Shown here piece by piece: positions 60,317 to 64,000 of a DNA stretch of 64,000 nucleotides. The translations under genes were made by a program, and so were the position numbers. Under the pieces are notes generated by a model. It saw only the letters and a list, made by a program, of their open reading frames with translations. It did no database searches and was not told where the DNA came from. The first letter of the stretch is position 1. The number at the start of each line of letters is the position of its first letter. The stretch is from Rhizobiales bacterium 62-47 (GTDB lineage Bacteria; Pseudomonadota; Alphaproteobacteria; Rhizobiales; Xanthobacteraceae): NCBI GenBank assembly GCA_001899255.1, contig MKVX01000018.1:1303150-1367149 (forward strand), read 5' to 3'.

Positions 60317-61348
60317 TTAGTAGTGATCCTCGAAACGCTTGGCCAGCTCGTCGATATTCTCCGGCGGCCAACCGGGCACTTCCATGCCGAGGTGAAGACC
60401 CATCTGGGCCATCACTTCCTTGATCTCGTTCAGCGACTTGCGGCCGAAGTTCGGGGTGCGGAGCATTTCCGCTTCCGACTTCTGCACCAGATCGCCGATG
60501 TAGACGATGTTGTCGTTCTTCAGGCAGTTCGCCGAACGCACCGACAACTCCAGCTCGTCGACCTTCTTGAGGAACGCCGGGTTGAACGCCAGATCCGGAA
60601 TGACCTCGGCGGCAACTTCCTTGCGCGGCTCTTCGAAGTTGACGAAGACGTTGAGCTGATCCTGCAGGATGCGCGCCGCAAACGCGACCGCATCTTCCGG
60701 CGTCAGCGCGCCGTTGGTCTCGATGGTCATCGTCAGCTTGTCGTAGTCGAGGATCTGACCTTCGCGGGTGTTCTCGACCTTGTACGACACCTTGCGCACC
60801 GGCGAGAACAGGCTGTCGACCGGGATCAGGCCGATCGGCGCATCCTCGGGACGGTTACGCTCGGCGGCGACGTAGCCCTTGCCGGCATTGACGGTGAATT
60901 CCATGCGGATTTCGGCGCCGTCGTCCAGCGTGCAGAGCTGCAGCTCCGGATTGAGCACGGTGATATCACCGACGGTCTGGATGTCGCCGGCGGTGACAGT
61001 GCCCGGACCCTGCTTCTTCACGACCATGCGCTTCGGGCCTTCGCCCTGCATCTTGATCGAGATGTCCTTGATGTTGAGCACGATGTCGGTGACGTCCTCA
61101 CGCACGCCGGCGATCGAGGAGAACTCGTGCAGCACACCATCGATGTGCACCGACTGCACCGCCGCGCCCTGCAGCGAGGACAGCAGGATGCGCCGCAGCG
61201 CGTTGCCGAGGGTCTGGCCGAAACCGCGCTCGAGCGGCTCCGCAACCACGGTTGCGAAACGCGTCGGGTCGGAGCCCGGCGTCACCTGGAGCTTGTTGGG
61301 CCGAATAAGTTCTTGCCAATTTTTCTGGATCGTCACTGTTTCACCCAT
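60317..61348 (-). CDS. rpoA: RNA polymerase alpha subunit
   Basis: A 343-residue subunit that starts polymerase assembly and binds activators and UP elements. The N-terminal dimerisation domain (to about 235) includes [28 protein letters not shown]. After a linker comes the C-terminal DNA-binding domain (about 255-330; [47 protein letters not shown]). The start at 61348 ([11 protein letters not shown]) matches alphaproteobacterial homologues; the frame upstream to 61420 is not conserved. It lies 112 bases after rpsK. Confidence 0.98.
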   Translation of the reverse strand: MGETVTIQKNWQELIRPNKLQVTPGSDPTRFATVVAEPLERGFGQTLGNALRRILLSSLQGAAVQSVHIDGVLHEFSSIAGVREDVTDIVLNIKDISIKMQGEGPKRMVVKKQGPGTVTAGDIQTVGDITVLNPELQLCTLDDGAEIRMEFTVNAGKGYVAAERNRPEDAPIGLIPVDSLFSPVRKVSYKVENTREGQILDYDKLTMTIETNGALTPEDAVAFAARILQDQLNVFVNFEEPRKEVAAEVIPDLAFNPAFLKKVDELELSVRSANCLKNDNIVYIGDLVQKSEAEMLRTPNFGRKSLNEIKEVMAQMGLHLGMEVPGWPPENIDELAKRFEDHY

Positions 61349-61460
61349 ACAGGCCAGTCTCCTGCGATCAGATGACTGGCGTTGGAGTTCGCGGGGATCG
61401 GCCCGCGTGCTGATCGTCAAAGTGCCGCGGGCGATCGCATCGCACGCGGCAGAACAAAAC

Positions 61461-61850
61461 TCAGACGCGCCGACGCTTGCGCGGCCGGCAGCCGTTGTGC
61501 GGGATCGTCGTCACGTCGCGGATCGAGGTGACGGTGAAGCCCGCCGCCTGCAGCGCGCGCAGCGCCGACTCACGACCGGAACCGGGGCCAGCGACCTCGA
61601 CTTCCAGCGTGCGCATGCCGTGCTCTTGCGCCTTCTTGGACACGTCTTCCGCGGCAACCTGCGCCGCATACGGCGTCGACTTGCGCGAGCCCTTGAAGCC
61701 CATCGTGCCGGCCGACGACCATGCAATGGTGTTGCCCTGCGCGTCGGTGATGGTGATGGTCGTGTTGTTGAACGACGAATTGACGTGCGCGATACCGGAC
61801 GCGATGTTCTTGCGTTCGCGGCGGCGTACGCGGGTGGCTTCCTTGCCCAT
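61461..61850 (-). CDS. rpsK: 30S ribosomal protein S11
   Basis: A 129-residue small-subunit protein near the mRNA exit of the 30S platform. It has the family core [46 protein letters not shown], then [16 protein letters not shown] and the C-terminal [16 protein letters not shown]. It lies between rpsM and rpoA in the standard order. There is no sign of a frameshift. Confidence 0.98.
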   Translation of the reverse strand: MGKEATRVRRRERKNIASGIAHVNSSFNNTTITITDAQGNTIAWSSAGTMGFKGSRKSTPYAAQVAAEDVSKKAQEHGMRTLEVEVAGPGSGRESALRALQAAGFTVTSIRDVTTIPHNGCRPRKRRRV

Positions 61851-61961
61851 TCTTCAACCTTCCTGAGATCTCAACGCCGCCGTAGTGCCAGCGGCTCCAC
61901 CAAAAATACGAACAGCGAGTGGCGAGTTCAGTTCGCCACTCACCCCTCGCGATTCGTCTAA

Positions 61962-62330
61962 TTACTTCTTCTTGCCGGCGATCGACTTGGCCGGGCCCTT
62001 GCGGGTGCGCGCATTGGTATGCGTGCGCTGGCCACGAACCGGCAGGCCGCGGCGATGACGCAGGCCGCGATAGCAGCCGAGGTCCATCAACCGCTTGATG
62101 TTGATTCCGGTCTCACGGCGAAGGTCGCCTTCGACCAGATAGTCGCGATCGATCACTTCGCGGATCTGCAGCACTTCCTGGTCGCTGAGCTGGTTGACCC
62201 GGCGATCAACCGGAATCTTCACCTTCTCGAGGATGTCAGCGGCGTTCTTCTGGCCGATGCCATGGATGTACTGCAGCGCAATGAGCACGCGCTTGTTGGT
62301 CGGGATATTCACACCTGCGATACGGGCCAC
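61962..62330 (-). CDS. rpsM: 30S ribosomal protein S13
   Basis: A 122-residue subunit of the 30S head. Marks are [26 protein letters not shown], then LRREINIKRL-like [39 protein letters not shown], and a basic end. It follows adk after 155 bases and precedes rpsK by 111. The gene is ordinary. Confidence 0.98.
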   Translation of the reverse strand: MARIAGVNIPTNKRVLIALQYIHGIGQKNAADILEKVKIPVDRRVNQLSDQEVLQIREVIDRDYLVEGDLRRETGINIKRLMDLGCYRGLRHRRGLPVRGQRTHTNARTRKGPAKSIAGKKK

Positions 62331-62485
62331 AGATCACACTCCTGTCGCCGGATTTCTTGACCGGCATGTTTCGAAAATCTCGGGCAGGTGTCCGCAAACG
62401 CGAACACGACGCCCTCCCCTGTCTCTATTTTGGGGCCCGGCATCGTCTGAAACTATCCGACTGGATACCGGGCTTATTAAAGGAT

Positions 62486-63484
62486 TCAACCTCGTTTCGT
62501 CAACCGCTTCGGGCTTTTGCCTCGCCGTTTCGTGACCTTTTTGGCCGAAGCCGCCACCCGGCCGCTGGCCGCAGCGGAACGCCCCCGGGAACCCTTCCGG
62601 GCCGCCGATTTAGCCTTCTTTGCAGTCGATTTCGTCGTTTTTCGCGCCTTCTTGGCCGGAACTGCCTTGCCGCGCGAAACCTTCTTACTGGCCTTTTTAG
62701 CAGCCTTGGCCTTCACAGCCTTGCGTGCCGTCTTGCCCTTGGCGGTTTTGGCGGCTTTTTTGCCGGCCTTCTTGGCGACTCGGCCCTTGGCCTTGCTGCC
62801 AGTCTTGCCGCTCTTGGCTTTGGCCTTGGCCCGAACCTTAGCGACCGGCTTGCTCGCCGCGGCGCCCTTGCGGCGCGGCTTCGCGGCCTTGGCACCATCC
62901 TTCAGCGCATCGAGCACACGCTTGATGTCCTGCGTTACTTCGTCGATCGACTTCATGCCGTCGATGGTGGCGAGCTTGCGCCGCTCACCATAGTAGTCGA
63001 CCAGCGGCTCGGTCTGCGCGCGATAGCTTTCCAGCCGCTTCGACAGCACTTCCGGCGTATCGTCGGCGCGGACAGGCTCGCCGCGCGCCTTCATTTCGGC
63101 GATGCGGGTTTCGACCCGGCGGAGCAGCGCGCCTTCGTTGACCCGGAGTTCGACCACGGCATCGAGTGCCAGGCCCTTGGATTTCAGCAGGCGATCCAGC
63201 GCTTCGGCCTGCGGCACGGTGCGCGGAAACCCATCGAGAATGAAACCGTTGGCAGCATCGGGCTGCTCGATGCGATCGGAGATGATGCCGATGACGACCT
63301 CATCCGGGACCAGACCGCCGGCGGCCATGATGTCCTTGGCCTTGAGGCCGACAGGCGTTTCGGCTTTGACCGCAGCGCGCAGCATGTCGCCCGTGGAGAG
63401 CTGTACGATGCCGTGACGTTGAACCAGTTGTTGCGCCTGTGTTCCCTTGCCCGCCCCCGGCGGCCCGAGAAGAATCAGTCTCAT
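62486..63484 (-). CDS. adk: Adenylate kinase with a long lysine-rich, histone H1-like C-terminal tail
   Basis: Interconverts AMP, ATP and ADP. Residues 1-196 are a complete short-type adenylate kinase: Walker [10 protein letters not shown] at 7-15, [21 protein letters not shown] (83-96), a short LID without zinc cysteines, and the usual end near 195. Residues 197-332 are an added tail rich in Lys and Ala (for example [18 protein letters not shown]), with roughly 40 Lys, 15 Arg and no Asp or Glu. That composition is like histone H1 or the tails of bacterial H1-like proteins. The frame is continuous. The gene start overlaps secY by four bases (ATGA). No tail of this kind belongs to the core enzyme family. 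Confidence 0.95.
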   Translation of the reverse strand: MRLILLGPPGAGKGTQAQQLVQRHGIVQLSTGDMLRAAVKAETPVGLKAKDIMAAGGLVPDEVVIGIISDRIEQPDAANGFILDGFPRTVPQAEALDRLLKSKGLALDAVVELRVNEGALLRRVETRIAEMKARGEPVRADDTPEVLSKRLESYRAQTEPLVDYYGERRKLATIDGMKSIDEVTQDIKRVLDALKDGAKAAKPRRKGAAASKPVAKVRAKAKAKSGKTGSKAKGRVAKKAGKKAAKTAKGKTARKAVKAKAAKKASKKVSRGKAVPAKKARKTTKSTAKKAKSAARKGSRGRSAAASGRVAASAKKVTKRRGKSPKRLTKRG

Positions 63485-64000
63485 TTACGGCGGCCCCTTA
63501 ACTTCGATTTCCTGATCAGCCCTTCATACTGGTGCGCCAGCAGGTAGCCCTGAACCTGCGCCACGGTATCCATCGTCACGCTGACAACGATGAGCAACGA
63601 CGTACCGCCAAAGTAAAACGGAACCGACGCGTAAGAAATCAGTATTTCGGGTATGAGGCAGACAATCGCGAGGTAGACCGCGCCCGGCACGGTGATGCGC
63701 GACAGCACATAGTCGATGTATTCCGCTGTCCGCTCACCCGGCCGGATCCCGGGGATGAAGCCGCCGTGCTTTTTCAGGTTGTCGGCGGTCTCGGTCGGGT
63801 TGAAGACGATGGCCGTGTAGAAGAATGTGAAGAACACGATCAGCGCCAGATAGAGAATCAGGAACAGCGGGCGGCCGTGGCCGAGCTGCGTCGTGATCCA
63901 TTGCATCCATTCCGGACCGCTTCCGACGTTGAAGTTGGCGACGGTGGTCGGCAGCAGCAGCAGCGAGGATGCGAAGATCGGCGGAATCACGCCGGACGTG
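63481..64000 (-). CDS. secY: Protein translocase subunit SecY, C-terminal part (cut by the window)
   Basis: The last ~173 residues of the SecY channel. Visible: [16 protein letters not shown], the transmembrane helix [24 protein letters not shown], the [41 protein letters not shown] block, and the end [21 protein letters not shown]. The gene continues beyond the right edge. Its stop overlaps the start of adk by four bases, the common alphaproteobacterial arrangement. Confidence 0.96.
   Translation of the reverse strand, partial: TSGVIPPIFASSLLLLPTTVANFNVGSGPEWMQWITTQLGHGRPLFLILYLALIVFFTFFYTAIVFNPTETADNLKKHGGFIPGIRPGERTAEYIDYVLSRITVPGAVYLAIVCLIPEILISYASVPFYFGGTSLLIVVSVTMDTVAQVQGYLLAHQYEGLIRKSKLRGRRK

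Overview
The window is a GC-rich alphaproteobacterial chromosome segment, most likely from the family Nitrobacteraceae/Bradyrhizobiaceae (Bradyrhizobium, Rhodopseudomonas, Afipia or Tardiphaga-like). This rests on GC-rich third positions, the short alphaproteobacterial adenylate kinase core, an ATP12-type F1 chaperone, DUF1489 and DUF2177 proteins, a Pam18-like membrane J protein, GCG_CRPN secreted proteins and typical palindromic intergenic repeats. The genus cannot be fixed from sequence reading alone.

Layout. 1-10.9 kb: housekeeping and small conserved genes (J-domain protein, VWA protein, alpha/beta hydrolase, panC, DUF1489, Crp-family regulator, CopD-like membrane protein, GST, DUF3253, YdcF, aldo/keto reductase, XRE regulator). 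11-13.3 kb: two tandem exported NodB-type polysaccharide deacetylases. 14-18.4 kb: tRNA-Leu(GAG), a lone FliN-like protein, lipB, and the run pccA - oxaloacetate decarboxylase - acylphosphatase. 18.8-26 kb: 1-Cys peroxiredoxin, photolyase, EamA exporter, glutathione-dependent formaldehyde dehydrogenase, LPS-type glycosyltransferase, ClpP-fold-like periplasmic protein.

26-31.1 kb is the most accessory-looking stretch. It holds an AT-rich spacer, a Tyr/Gly-rich secreted peptide, tRNA-Arg(UCG), an 803-aa AI-2E-type permease fused to a degenerate cobalamin-binding-like module and a GAF domain, a 52-aa membrane protein with a strong ribosome binding site, a one-domain PilZ protein and a GrlR-like protein. 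A PAS histidine kinase follows.

33-42.1 kb is one long leftward gene set: a single-chain indolepyruvate-type oxidoreductase, a thiolase-like protein fused in translation to a DUF35 protein, a MaoC hydratase, an SDR, a DapA-like lyase and a NUDIX hydrolase, with palindromic repeats on both sides of the hydratase gene. It looks like acyl-CoA side-chain breakdown. The thiolase-like protein appears to lack both catalytic cysteines, so it may be a retro-aldolase rather than a thiolase. Downstream propionyl-CoA would be used by PccA (16.4 kb) and PccB (46.6 kb), both in this window.

42.5-59.3 kb: a tri-haem cytochrome c, two small single-span membrane proteins, a PEP mutase-family lyase, NIPSNAP and GCG_CRPN proteins, pccB, a class D beta-lactamase with a twin-arginine-like signal, a FliK-like/FlhB-C-terminal-like pair, ATP12, an RluA-family pseudouridine synthase, the coupled degQ-rarA-TPR run, and a divergent HxlR regulator/quinone-oxidoreductase-like pair. 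59.7-64 kb is the end of the ribosomal protein operon (secY-adk-rpsM-rpsK-rpoA-rplQ, leftward) closed by a strong terminator; here adk carries a long lysine-rich histone H1-like tail.

No CRISPR array, complete insertion sequence, prophage or plasmid origin was seen. The best candidates for something undescribed are the permease-B12-like-GAF fusion, the adenylate kinase with an H1-like tail, and the cysteine-less thiolase/DUF35 pair.
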